64,000 bases of DNA, taken from NCBI GenBank assembly GCA_030267565.1, contig BRXU01000077.1:53959-117958 (forward strand). The letters run 5' to 3'. This document shows positions 1-9,786 of the stretch, piece by piece. The position numbers and the translations under genes are program-made. The notes beneath the pieces were generated by a model. The model ran no database searches and was not told the origin of the DNA. It was given only the letters and a program-made list of their open reading frames with translations. Position 1 is the first letter of the stretch; every line of letters begins with the position of its first letter. This stretch comes from Pleodorina starrii. Its lineage: Eukaryota > Chlorophyta > Chlorophyceae > Chlamydomonadales > Volvocaceae.

Positions 1-2805
1 AATATCTGGAAGGCTTACCGCAGTCCGGAAGACTTCATGAGCATGGCCGGGGTCGACCCAGGTGGGTGCAGTGGCATGGCACAGACCGATCCCGTCCCCG
101 GGAGCCCCCGCACCCTATCGCGGCCCAGAGATGCGCATATACGCCTTAAAGTGGGTTTCCAAGGGCTAAATGTGGGTCGACTTTCCTGAGTTCATACGGG
201 GCTCTCGCCGCCTGACGCGTGATTGATAGAAAGCCAGCTGGATAGGACCGTTCAAACTCGACAACGCCTAGTCCGCTGCCCAACCTGCGCCTCGTAGCAG
301 CCCGCTCGCCAGAAGAAAGAGGAACACGCTTCCTTTTACGTGCCGTGCCTTACTACTCCCTGACCGCTTGCCTGCTTGCGCCCCTCAACAATTTCCGCGG
401 CCCCCTAACTGTAGCTGGTAAGACCCTGCTGGACTTTTACAACTCGAGCCAGGTGCTGCACCTGTACCGTGACCACGTTTCCACCATTGTGTGGCGCACC
501 AACGTCTTTAACGGCCGCCGCTATCGCGACGACGACGCCATCATGATGTGGGACGCCATCAACGAGCCGCGCTGCCCCGGCTGCATGGATGCGGCTGCGC
601 AGGCCGCACAACAAGGCTTCCTGGGCGCCGTGGCCCGGCAAGTGCGCGACAACGCTCCCAACCAGCTGGTCGCGCTGGGCACGGAGGGCTACTTCCTCAA
701 TTCCTATGAAAGCTATAACCCAGGTCTGGTGCCAAGTGTTCTTGCGGAGTGCTGTTGATGACTTGCATGTTGGCTGTGCTGTCACTTCCAGAGCTGGGGC
801 CAAAGACACCCTCCATGGGTTACGTGCTTACGTCTGCCGCTTCCCAATGGTGTGGTATCTGGAGCCGCGGAACCCACAAACTGTCTGCGATCGTGCGACA
901 GCCCGCGACTTTCTGGCTTCCCGTAAAATTGACGGCGTTGGTACGAGGGTGTTGGTACGGCACATGGTGCCAGCTAAGGAGGCCGCGGAGGCGTGAAGAA
1001 GTATTTTTAGCTACGTAAGTTGGTTGCCGTGAGGCTTCAGGCATCAAGGCCTGATCGTTGGCCTCGCGTTTGGTGGCCCTAACCCGGCCTACCTACCGAA
1101 TGAAAACTATTTTCACTGGTTGCGCATCCCCTTATCGTGTGCAACGGGCGATGATTTTTTGTAAACTTTATATTGCACCCCGCCCATCCGTCACCGCTTT
1201 ATGGCGCAGGCGCTGGCGCCAGGTGCGAGGGCGAGGACTGGACTACGCTGAGCAGGTTGGACTCGATCGATGCGACCGTGGTGCACGTGTACGAGCGCCA
1301 GGTGCGGCGGCAACCTGCTTAAATCGCATATGATCATTGTTGTTGCGTGAACTGCATCGGCCTGTTTGCGTGCATCGGCCTGTTTGCCCGCTTTTAAGCC
1401 ACGCCGCTGCATTCCGCTCGTGGACTTGCCTCTCCGCCTTCGCAGATGGAGTCCGTCCCGCCTAAATGGAGTATGTGCGATTTCGACTGCTTCTGCAACT
1501 ACATGATCCAGTACCTGAACATCCACCAGCGCATCGCCGCCGATATGGGCAAGCCGCTAATTATGGAGGAGTACGGCCTTGTCCTGCCGTAAGTGCCGTA
1601 TAGGCCTGCCGGCCCCGCTCGACGATGAATTCCAAGCATCGGATTTTGCCGATGTAAGGCTGCATGACGAGCTTGCCGCCATTCTATTCTTGGAACATGC
1701 CCGCTCAACGTGCAGTGTTAGTAAGGCACGCGCCTAGCTTGGCGATACACGTCCGTGGCATGGCGCTGCCCGGCCGAGCGCCTGCTCTAGCGGTCATCCA
1801 GGCCCGCTGCCCGAGCTTACATTGTTGCCCTGTTACGTCAAGTTTTGCCCACCACTACGTCCTCGACCGCATTGCAGACACTACACAGTCAAGCAGCGCG
1901 TGCTCTTGTTCCAGCTGGTGGCTGACAACCTGGCGTGGATGAGGAAGACGCATGGGCCGATGATGGGGGTCATGTTCTGGAACGCAGCCATTGGAGACGT
2001 GTGGGACGATGGGTGAGTTGCGCCGCGTCGCGTAATTGCACACACGTGATTCTGTGAAAATCCCTGAGCAGCGTCTCTCCGTGCCAGCTGCCTTGGTTAT
2101 CACAGGGGCGGCCGTCGGGCCTGGCCACACCACTGGTGTAAAAGCGATGTGGGTTTGTTACTTCGTTTGCTGTTTTTTACTGTCGTTCACCAACCCGGTC
2201 GCGCTGCAAGTCCGGTCTTCCGATTATTCGATGTGCGTCAAGCTTCCTGCCACCTCCCGCAAGTTGCTTCATTTGCGTTTCCCCCTTTCCTGCTGAGGTT
2301 GCAAGGGTGTGACCTCTTGCTGCTCACGTCCATTATCAACAATGCTCGGCTACTCAAAATTGTCACTTCCGTTTCATCCATGCCCCCACTTTGCCCCCCG
2401 GGATCCTACCGCCGCCGCAGGTACAACGTCTACCTGGATGCGCCCATCGACCAACCCAAGCCCTCGCCTCCCATTGCAACCACCGCACCCACGCCGCCCG
2501 CAAGCTCATCCAGTCTGCCCACGCCCTCAACCGCCCAGTCTGAGGCCGAGCCCACGCAGTCGGAGCCCTCACCCACCCAGGGTGAGCCGGAGCGCGCCCC
2601 CATCATTCAGAACACCGAGACGCTCACCGACTTCCTGCGGGGCCCGCAGCGGGCAGCCTGCGCAGAGGAGGCGGCCGGCTGGTGGCTGCCCGTGTGGACG
2701 ACGGACTGGGCGCAGACTGTGGATATGGACGCCCTCCGCGAACGTTGTCGGGACCTGACGGTGCTCCAGGTCCTGCTCAACACCAAGGAATTGCTATACG
2801 CGTAG
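1..2805 (+). CDS. Endo-1,4-beta-mannosidase (GH5 family), 3' part
   Basis: Secreted-type glycoside hydrolase that would cleave internal beta-1,4-mannosyl links in mannans. Predicted exons: <1-61, 415-723, 1210-1301, 1446-1588, 1878-2012 and 2421-2805; all introns are GT-AG and all phases agree (375 codons including stop). The 5' end, with any signal peptide, lies outside the window. Seen in the sequence: the acid/base motif INEPRC in exon 2, DATVVHVY near the end of exon 3, the nucleophile motif IMEEYG in exon 4, and the late-strand motif GVMFWNAAIGDVWDDG in exon 5. These follow the order of plant and algal GH5 mannanases. After the barrel comes a Pro/Ser/Thr/Glu-rich linker and a tail of about 55 residues ending in NTKELLYA, which I do not recognise. 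The family call rests on the two catalytic Glu motifs. Another GH5 subfamily is possible. Confidence 0.82.
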
Positions 2806-4249
2806 TGATAAGACGCTGGTGCATGCACGCCTGCAATTGGCGAATTTCACGTCTGCCCTGCTCTCACTTTGGTGGCGTCAGCTGTGCACGCCTTCGAACT
2901 CGAGATCCACTGGTAAAGTGGCGGGCAATTGCGGGTGATGATGTGCGTCCTGCGGCACAAACGCATGCCTCTAATTGCATACTTGTTTTGCTAACATATT
3001 GTGCAGGGGTAAAAGGTCATGCGGCTGGTGTAAGGCGGGGATCCCGTGAAAAGGAATTACCACTGCACACAACTTTGCAGGTGTTCACCTCCCGTACACG
3101 CTATGCAGGATTGAGGACTAAGTGTTCCTCTGGCGGGTTTTGTTTCGTGACCATCGTTTCGGTGTCGGACTTCGTGACCGACCGTGTCAATCGTGATCAA
3201 CCGACCGTGATCAAACCCTTGCGCTTAACCTCGCGATCAACTGCTCACTGATCCGCGTGACCTTTCGAGCAGAAACAGCAAGGAAGTAGCGCACTAGGGC
3301 GATCAACTAGTGTCGACGGTGTCAGGACCGTGTGAATTGATTTTGCCTTCATGCACGATGCGGATGTGGGCCTTAACTTAGGCATGAACTTGGGCCATGA
3401 AGATCGGGAGATTGATGCTTCACTCCTGCGTGACCGGCTTTGTGCGACCGCGCGCACGGAGCGGGGAGATACGTGTTGGCGCACTGGGGATTGACGGTGG
3501 TACAACAAATGTGTTTATTTGCTCCATCATTGTAACGTGTCCGTCGAAGTTCCTTCCGCCACATCACACCGCCTTCGACGTGACGTCTTCACGGTTGCAA
3601 CCACCTGCGGGCATGCATTGCAACGACCGCCTCGGTCCCCACCTTGATACAACAGCTCTAGATGCCCTAGATGCAGCACGCAAGATGGCGGCAACGGACC
3701 GCAAGCGCGTTATGTACAGGGACCGGTAGACCGGGGATGAGGGAACGGCGTTAAACAATGGTGGACATCACCATCGATAGCTCCTTCCGCCTCGCATACG
3801 GTAATGCATCCGTACAAAAAATAATGTCGTCGTGAGACTGCCTACCCATTGTGCGCAGCATACAACCCCAGCACGGCAGTCACGTACAGCACGGCCATCG
3901 CGCCGCAGCACTCTTGGTCAGTGCAGTCAATGATGCAAACCGAGGGACCGAACACCGGTACACCGCGCGCCGTGAGCGGCGACTTTAACCCCAACGCTAT
4001 CCCGCTAGCCCCGCTCAGACCGTCAGCTCTTCGCTAGCTACCACCCACTACATATTCAATGGTCACATGAAACTGAATGACGAGCACGCATAGCCCCCAG
4101 CAATGCAATGCAGCTGCAAAACGCTCCTCGCAACAGCTCCTAATAGAATCACGACAACGCCGCTACAACGACCGCACGCCCGGGCGGCCGGGCCGGCGTC
4201 ATGCTTCTCCATCTGGTCGCCAAGCAGGACCCCCCAGGAGCACACCACC
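2806..4249. other. Intergenic: two convergent 3' regions
   Basis: Lies between the stop of the mannanase (+) and the stop of the CCCH gene (-). No convincing gene. It is less GC-rich than its surroundings and has several GATCAA/GACCGTG direct repeats around 3170-3310. A stop-free minus-strand segment at 3846-4033 with flanking splice-like signals is discussed as a finding. Confidence 0.5.
3029..3033 (+). promoter_or_regulatory. Putative polyadenylation signal of the mannanase gene
   Basis: TGTAA, the usual green-algal polyadenylation pentamer, lies 224 bases after the mannanase stop. A second copy is at 3531-3535. Confidence 0.4.
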
Positions 4250-5731
4250 TCAAAAGTCCTCGTCGCCACCATTCACCATGCGCTGCAGCACGGGCTGAAT
4301 CGGACGCAAGCAGGGCGGCGCGGTCGCAGCCGACAGGGGGCCCCAGCCGCCCGGCGCCTGCAGAGGAGGAGGTGGGTCCGCAGCAGCGACGCTCCCCCCG
4401 ACCACGCCGACGCCACCAACGGCAGCCGTCACGACGCCCCCGCCTGCGCCGCCACCCGCTGAAGCAGCAGCAGCAGCAGCGGCGGCGGCGGCGGCGCGGG
4501 TCGCTGCGTCCCGGAAGTAATCCCGCAGCGCCTCCACATCCTCGGGCGGGTAGTGACCCATGGGACACCGCTCGGGGTCGGGGCAGGTGCCTGCAGCAAG
4601 GCAGGGGTCGGAGAGGCAAGCGTAACCATCACCATTCACGACGCGTCGCACAACGAACAGACAGGGCATATATAACGCCAGCAACTAGCGACCTGCAACA
4701 GCTGCCGCTGTGTAGGGTGATCATAGTCAGGAGCCCTGGCTTCAACTGGACCCGCTTCCACCTTCCCGGCCCGCATTATCAACGACCCCCAACCAGCGTT
4801 CGCAGCCCACAGCTCCAACCCCGCGACCCGGGGCATCTGCAACCGCGGCCCCGCAACGACGGGCCTACGACGGCCCTGTACCCCCCCAGCCCTACGACGG
4901 CCTCACCGCTGTCCAGCATTGCGCCGCACGGCTCCGGCAGCTGAGGGTCGTGACTGAACACGCACGCCTCGCCGGCCTGGCAGCGGCCCCGGCGCCAGTA
5001 ACGGCAGGGCAGCAGCCGCGTGACGGGCTGACCCACGTGGGCGAACGCGCAGTCGGCGCCCCGGGAGCAGCGGCCCAACCGCCAGAACCTGCGCACCAGC
5101 CATAGACCAGCCCAGAGCGGGGTTGCAAGCGCATTATTATCATCACTGTAGCGGATGGGCGCCGGTGCTGAGGCGGAAGGCCCGGCTCTTCGATCGCATG
5201 GAGTTGGATCTTCATTCAACATTTCAGGGGCGACTGGAGCCGGCGTATGCGTGCGGAGCGTGCTGCTATGCGCCTCTCCACGCGGCACTCTATTGACTCC
5301 CCAACTGACTGACGCTGACGTTCACGACCCGCGCAGCGAGACGGCGCGGCTAAGGCAATGTCGCCACACGCGTGCACCCGCCTGCCGCAGCGCCCATGGT
5401 TGCTACGACACCGGCGCCCGCGTCACCCACACAACACGCGGCAGCAGCACCAACACAATCGCCGCGGGCCTGTAACTATTACTGCAAGCACGCAGGCATT
5501 GACTCACTTGCAGGCGGTTGGGCCGCGAATCTCCGGTACCGGCCGCGTGGAGTCGGGGCCTCCGTTACCGCCGTTGAGGCTGCGGGCCTTGCGCTGCTGC
5601 CGCTGGAAGGCCTTCACATCCGCGTACAGCCCCACCTCGACGCTGCCGCCGCCAACGGTGGAAGGCGCCGCCAGTGCTGCAGCCGAGTCGGCCCCTTCGG
5701 CGCCGTTGGCAGCGCCCCCGGGGCCCTCCAG
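4250..5731 (-). CDS. CCCH-type zinc-finger protein with three fingers (5' end unresolved)
   Basis: Probable RNA-binding protein. Predicted exons on the minus strand: 5731-5508, 5088-4907 and 4590-4250 (stop TGA at 4252-4250). Joining them creates three canonical fingers: CKFWRLGRCSRGADCAFAH (CX7CX5CX3H), CRYWRRGRCQAGEACVFSH (CX7CX5CX3H), and a CX8CX5CX3H finger that starts CGAMLDSG and ends CPMGH. The first Cys of finger 1 and the first Cys of finger 3 come from the upstream exons, so correct finger spacing independently supports both introns. Upstream is an Ala/Gly-rich stretch followed by a basic segment (VKAFQRQQRKARSL). Downstream are an acidic helix-like piece, a poly-Ala run and a Gly/Pro-rich tail ending in GGDEDF. 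No in-frame ATG occurs in the first listed exon. A tiny upstream exon at 5965-5942 (MPPDTHLP, then a GT donor) would fit in phase but is speculative. The layout resembles ZC3H4/6/8-like or CPSF30-like multi-finger proteins; the exact family is uncertain. Confidence 0.72.
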
Positions 5732-5745
5732 CTGAGTCGCACCAC

Positions 5746-6421
5746 GCTGCGCCCGACAAAGCGCAAGAAGACGGAAGCCGAAGGTCCGTGCACATCGGGG
5801 AATTCCAGGCGGCGAGGTCGTAAGTAGGATGAATACTGAATTTTAAGGGTAATCCTTGGTTCAGACTCTACCCTGTGTTGGTCAGGAATCTCGGACCGAT
5901 ATCGACAGAGGGCGGGTGCACCCCGCCCGATGTGGTACCACCGGCAGGTGCGTGTCCGGGGGCATAAAGAGAATTTCGCAGCAGAGGCGTGCCTGATCAG
6001 GGGTGGCTCCGTGTGACCCAGCCCAGCCCAGCCCAGCCCAGCCCAGCCCAGCCCAGCCCAGCCCAGCCCAGCCCAGCCCAGCCCAGCCCAGCCCAGCCCG
6101 GACCAGCCCAGCCCAGCCCGGACCAGCCCGGACCAGCCCAGCCCAGCCCGGACCAGCCCGGACCAGCCCAGCCCAGCCCGGACCAGCCCAGCCGAAACCC
6201 AACTCGGCACTTCGATACACGCGTCCCTTCCTGCCCCCTGGCCCTGCCCTCCGCGGGAGCTAACACGGAGGCCGCAGCCGCAGCGCCTGAAGGCAAAGCC
6301 CCTCCGTGGCCCGTGACCTAATGCCCGTGGCCCTGGACCCCTTCCTCTCCCCACGCTGCCCCTGCCACAGCTCGGCTGCGAAGCATTCCTTCCACGGCCG
6401 GCTCCCTCCCTCCAAGCGGCG
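5746..6421. other. Intergenic region upstream of the CCCH gene
   Basis: Between the 3' end of the Gln-rich gene and the 5' part of the CCCH gene, both on the minus strand. It holds the pentamer repeat at 6017-6192 and should contain the missing CCCH start and promoter. I see no other gene. Open frames across the pentamer are repeat artefacts. Confidence 0.45.
6017..6192. repeat. Pentamer tandem repeat (CAGCC)n
   Basis: About 176 bp of CCCAG/CAGCC units. The first half is nearly perfect; the second half alternates with CGGACCAGCC variants. It lies upstream of the CCCH gene and downstream of the Gln-rich gene. Confidence 0.9.
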
Positions 6422-9400
6422 CTATCCCTCAGGCTTAGGCTTTGCGAAACCCACCTTGCGCCCGGAAAGCCGCTGAGCCTGCTTCTGCTTCGCCTGCTTC
6501 TGCTGCTGTTGCTGACCGCCGCCATCGCGCTGCTGGCCAGCCGACCCGCGCCCCTGCCGCCCGCCCCGGCCGCGGCCACGGCCCCGCCCCCGACCGCCGC
6601 GGCCCGCCCCGTCGCCGTACCCCTCGCCATCCAGGCCCGCCGCCGCCATCTGAGAATCACCGCGTTCCGCCACACCCCCTGCTGCCCCTGCGGCGGCGGC
6701 GGACGCGGCGGCGGGCCCAGGGCGGCGCGCCAACGACGGCGCGTACATGGCCATGGTCGCGTAGTAGCCCTCATCGTCGTCGTCCCCCTCGCTGTCCGCC
6801 GCCCCCCGCTCCGCCGGTGCCTCAACATCGCCCTCCTCCGGCTCAGCCTCGCCTTCCTCCGTCGAGGGCACTGCTCCCGCAGCCCCGAACTCAGCGCCAC
6901 CCGCCCCGACGGCAACCGACCCGCCTTCATCCACGTGACGCTGCTTCTGCCGCTGCTGCTGCTGCTGCAGAAGAGGCTGTGGCGGCTGTACTGGCTGCGC
7001 CTGGGATTGGGACTCGGGCAACAGCGGGTGCTGCTGCTGGTTGCGTTGGGGCTGTGGCTGCTGCAGGGATTGCTGCGGCTGCACAGGTTGCGGCTGAAAC
7101 GGCTGCGACGGCCGTTGCGGCGGTTGGGGCTGGAGCTGTGACAGCCGCTGCAGCTGCGGCGGCTGCGGTGGCTGGGCCTGCCGCTGCAGCTGTGGGTGCA
7201 CAAACGGCGACTGCCCAACGGCTTTCTGCTGCTGCACCAACATCGGCTGGGCGGGCTGCGGTGCGCTGTGCTGCAACTGCCCATCCTGCACAGCTGCGGC
7301 TCTTGCCTCCGTAGCCGACGCCCCCTCGCCGCCGCTATCGCCGCCCGACGTCCCGCCGGCGCCAGCGCCGACGGCTTCCCGCCACAACGGCGCCGGTGCC
7401 GGGTCTCCGTCGCCTCTTGCTGCGACGGCTCCAATCGGTGCGGCCGCCGTCGCGTTTGCATCCGCAGCCGTTGGTAAGTCGACGGCCCGGGCAACGGTTG
7501 CGCCGGCGGCGGGCGCATCTTCGTCATCCGCTGTCGCCCAGGTCAGCCAGTCCGCCGAGCCGCCGCCGCCGCCGCTGCCGCCGCCGCGCAATGTCACGGC
7601 GGCGGTAACGGCGGCGGCCGGCAGCGGCGGCACGGCAGCTCCCGCGGTTCCACTTGTCGCCTTCGCAGCCGCCGACGCGGCGGTGGCGGCGGCAGCTGAC
7701 GCCGCCCTGACGGCAGCCACTGTGGCGCGCGGCGGCTGCGTACGATGAGGCTGCGGCGGTTCCGGCCGCGGGTGGCCAGCCCCGTCGGCATCGCCGAACC
7801 CCCTGGCCACATCCTCCGCCCAGTCGCTCCGAGGCGCCGCTGCCGGAGCGGCGTAGGTCGAGGTGCCTCCGCCTGTCAAGGCCGCAAGGACCCGCACAGC
7901 ATGGTCCTCTTCCTCCTCCGCCGCCTCCGCCTCCCCAGCCACCGCCGGAGCAGCAGCAGCGCCAGCAGCAGCAGCAGCAGGCGGTGGTGCGCGCGCCGCC
8001 AAGCCTGGCTTCGCGCCACCAGCCGCGGCGCCTTGGCCCTTGGGCCGCTTCCCGGTCAGCTGTACGAGCGACGCCACGCCAACGGACGCCAGACCCGACA
8101 GGTTCCTGTTGGGCCTTACATTGACAATGGACACAAGCGGGCGCTCCTCTGCTTCCTCCTCCTCCTGCTGCTGCCTCTCCTGCTGCTGTTGCTGCTCCCG
8201 TTGTTGCTGCTGCTGCTCCCGTTGTTGCTGCTGCTGTCGTTGCTGCTGCTGCTCCCGTTGCTGCTGCTGTCGTGGCTGCTGTCGCTGTTGCTGCAGCCGT
8301 TGCTGCTCCCCTCGCTGTTGCTGCAAGGGGCCCGAAGGGGGCACGGTGGCAGCCTGGCCGTTTATAACTGCGCATGCAGGCCGGCCGCCGGCGTCCATGC
8401 CGTGTGCACCGCCGTCGACGTTGCCGGCGCCGTCATCACCCTTCGCCTTCTGGCCCGTATCGCCGTCGCTGCCGCCGCCAGCCCCAGCCCCAGCCCTGCG
8501 GTCAGGGTCCCTTCCGGAGGTGCTCCCGGTCCGGCCCACTCGCTGCGCACCGCCCCCTCCCTCCCGCGCGGCCTCGCCGTCCTGCGGAAGCTCCCGCCAA
8601 CCGCCGTCGCCGGGCCCCGCGCCATCCGCAGCCCCGCCCTCTCCCGTTTCGACTCCCCCGCCCTCTCCCGTTTCGACTCCCCCGCGTTCACCCTCGCCAG
8701 CCTCGTCCTCCTCCGCCTCCTCCTCGTCCTCGCTCTCCTCTCCGACCTCCGGACCCTGGGCGAAACGAACGACGGCGGCGCTGCCAGCGATGGCGCAGCC
8801 CGCGGCGGCGCCCTTTCGCCGCTTCGCGGCGGGGCCCTGCTTCTGCTCCCGCTCCCGCCGTTTCTTGTCGCGTTGGTTAAGCTGCCGCAGGTGCTTCAGT
8901 TCGTTCTTCGGGCGGGGCCGGGCGGCCCGGGCGGGGCCGGCCGCTGCGCGACCCGCGGGAGCGGTCGTCGTCGGCGCCGCCGGTGCCGCGACAACGGCTG
9001 CAGGCCCCGGCGCCCGTGGAGGTTCAGGTGGGGCCGCCTGACCCGCTGTGGCGGCGACGCCGTTCTTGCGCCGGGAGGGAGAAGCCCCAGGGGGTGGTAC
9101 CCGACCAGTTGCGACCGGCGCCGCTACGCCTGCGTCGTCACCCGCGTCCTGCAGGGATTCGGCTGGCGGATTTTCCGCAGAGCGATGGGCTGAGCGGCGT
9201 TGCCCGCCGGCCGCATCATCGGGCGCAGCCCTCCTAATAGCCGCTTTCTTTGAAGCAGCTTGGCCCCGGCTCGCCCTGGGCTCCGGCTCCGAAGCCGCGC
9301 TGAAAGCGCTGGCAGGCGACTCGTGTAGGAGGGACGGTACGGCCTGATGAAGATGGCTTGCACTGAGCGGCGCGCTGAGGAGCTGGCGCAGCAGACGCTG

Positions 9401-9442
9401 CGCGGCATGAGACGGCATGATGACCGCGGGGAGGCGAGACAT
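6422..9442 (-). CDS. Gln-rich, RGG-tailed low-complexity protein of unknown function
   Basis: A continuous frame of 1,006 residues from ATG at 9442-9440 to TGA at 6422. I chose this ATG because upstream residues in the frame look non-coding and rely on non-ATG starts. The N-terminus (MSRLPAVIMPSHAAQRLLRQ) lacks acidic residues and could be an organelle-targeting peptide. It is followed by Ala/Pro-rich sequence, a strongly basic stretch (about residues 183-213, with NQRDKKRREREQKQ and AAKRRK, nuclear-signal-like), an acidic run (about 228-250), Gly-rich sequence, a Gln/Arg tract (about 370-430), more Ala/Gln/Pro-rich sequence, an acidic patch ending DDDDEGYYATMAMY, and a C-terminal RGRGRG/QQQQQ tail ending RKVGFAKPKPEG. 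RGG tails often bind RNA; that is inference. No enzymatic domain is recognised. A 3-kb exon without introns is unusual here, and small introns may be hidden. Confidence 0.65.
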   Translation of the reverse strand: MSRLPAVIMPSHAAQRLLRQLLSAPLSASHLHQAVPSLLHESPASAFSAASEPEPRASRGQAASKKAAIRRAAPDDAAGGQRRSAHRSAENPPAESLQDAGDDAGVAAPVATGRVPPPGASPSRRKNGVAATAGQAAPPEPPRAPGPAAVVAAPAAPTTTAPAGRAAAGPARAARPRPKNELKHLRQLNQRDKKRREREQKQGPAAKRRKGAAAGCAIAGSAAVVRFAQGPEVGEESEDEEEAEEDEAGEGERGGVETGEGGGVETGEGGAADGAGPGDGGWRELPQDGEAAREGGGGAQRVGRTGSTSGRDPDRRAGAGAGGGSDGDTGQKAKGDDGAGNVDGGAHGMDAGGRPACAVINGQAATVPPSGPLQQQRGEQQRLQQQRQQPRQQQQREQQQQRQQQQQREQQQQQREQQQQQERQQQEEEEAEERPLVSIVNVRPNRNLSGLASVGVASLVQLTGKRPKGQGAAAGGAKPGLAARAPPPAAAAAGAAAAPAVAGEAEAAEEEEDHAVRVLAALTGGGTSTYAAPAAAPRSDWAEDVARGFGDADGAGHPRPEPPQPHRTQPPRATVAAVRAASAAAATAASAAAKATSGTAGAAVPPLPAAAVTAAVTLRGGGSGGGGGSADWLTWATADDEDAPAAGATVARAVDLPTAADANATAAAPIGAVAARGDGDPAPAPLWREAVGAGAGGTSGGDSGGEGASATEARAAAVQDGQLQHSAPQPAQPMLVQQQKAVGQSPFVHPQLQRQAQPPQPPQLQRLSQLQPQPPQRPSQPFQPQPVQPQQSLQQPQPQRNQQQHPLLPESQSQAQPVQPPQPLLQQQQQRQKQRHVDEGGSVAVGAGGAEFGAAGAVPSTEEGEAEPEEGDVEAPAERGAADSEGDDDDEGYYATMAMYAPSLARRPGPAAASAAAAGAAGGVAERGDSQMAAAGLDGEGYGDGAGRGGRGRGRGRGRGGRQGRGSAGQQRDGGGQQQQQKQAKQKQAQRLSGRKVGFAKPKPEG
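8155..8330 (-). repeat. CAG/CTG-rich coding repeat (Gln tract)
   Basis: Dense GCTGCTGTT-type triplets on the plus strand encode alternating poly-Gln and Arg/Glu-Gln blocks of the Gln-rich protein on the minus strand. Confidence 0.85.
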
Positions 9443-9786
9443 GGAATGAAAAGGGGCGGAGCCCTCGCCGGTTTCCGCTCTTACTACATCGTGTTCATAC
9501 GTGCCACCCGCGAGGCTTGATCGGCAAAGAGCAGTCACCTCAAGCCATGACAGTAACGTCATACCGCGACGCCATACAAGGATGTGATAGTTGAATTGTT
9601 CCCTTCCAAAAGCTGCTTTACCTGAAGCAGGTTTGGCCGAGCGGCGATGTCGCGGAAGTTTTCTGGATCCGTTAAGTGCGGGTGTCGTAGCCACCAGGGT
9701 TGTAGTTGTGATTGCGCCTTGGACGCCGAATTTACTTTCAGGGATATAACAGTTGCGTGATCTCTACTCCTTAATAAGTTTGGGTC
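9443..9786. promoter_or_regulatory. Divergent promoter region, Gln-rich gene / aspartate aminotransferase
   Basis: 344 bp separate the start codons of two divergently transcribed genes, so both promoters and both 5' leaders must fit here or overlap. An A/T-rich patch (GGGATATAAC near 9740) is the only TATA-like sequence I see. Confidence 0.45.

Noticed and set aside
4063..4272. Minus-strand frame with a hydrophobic run (SGVVVILLGAVARSVLQL) after the CCCH stop
   Set aside because: It overlaps the CCCH 3' end in another frame, and no splice signal links it to a gene.
5372..5827. Plus-strand frame overlapping the CCCH gene (ACNYYCKHAGID...)
   Set aside because: It is antisense to the exon and intron that complete zinc finger 1, and it shows no domain or splicing of its own.
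5989..6321. Frames across the CAGCC pentamer (AQPSP and GWAGL repeats)
   Set aside because: A pentamer repeat without stops yields open frames in several phases. There is no supporting gene structure.
7745..9193. Long plus-strand frames opposite the Gln-rich gene (Leu-, Pro- and Arg-rich)
   Set aside because: They are antisense to CAG/GCC-rich coding repeats, which produce open Leu/Cys/Arg-rich shadows on the other strand.
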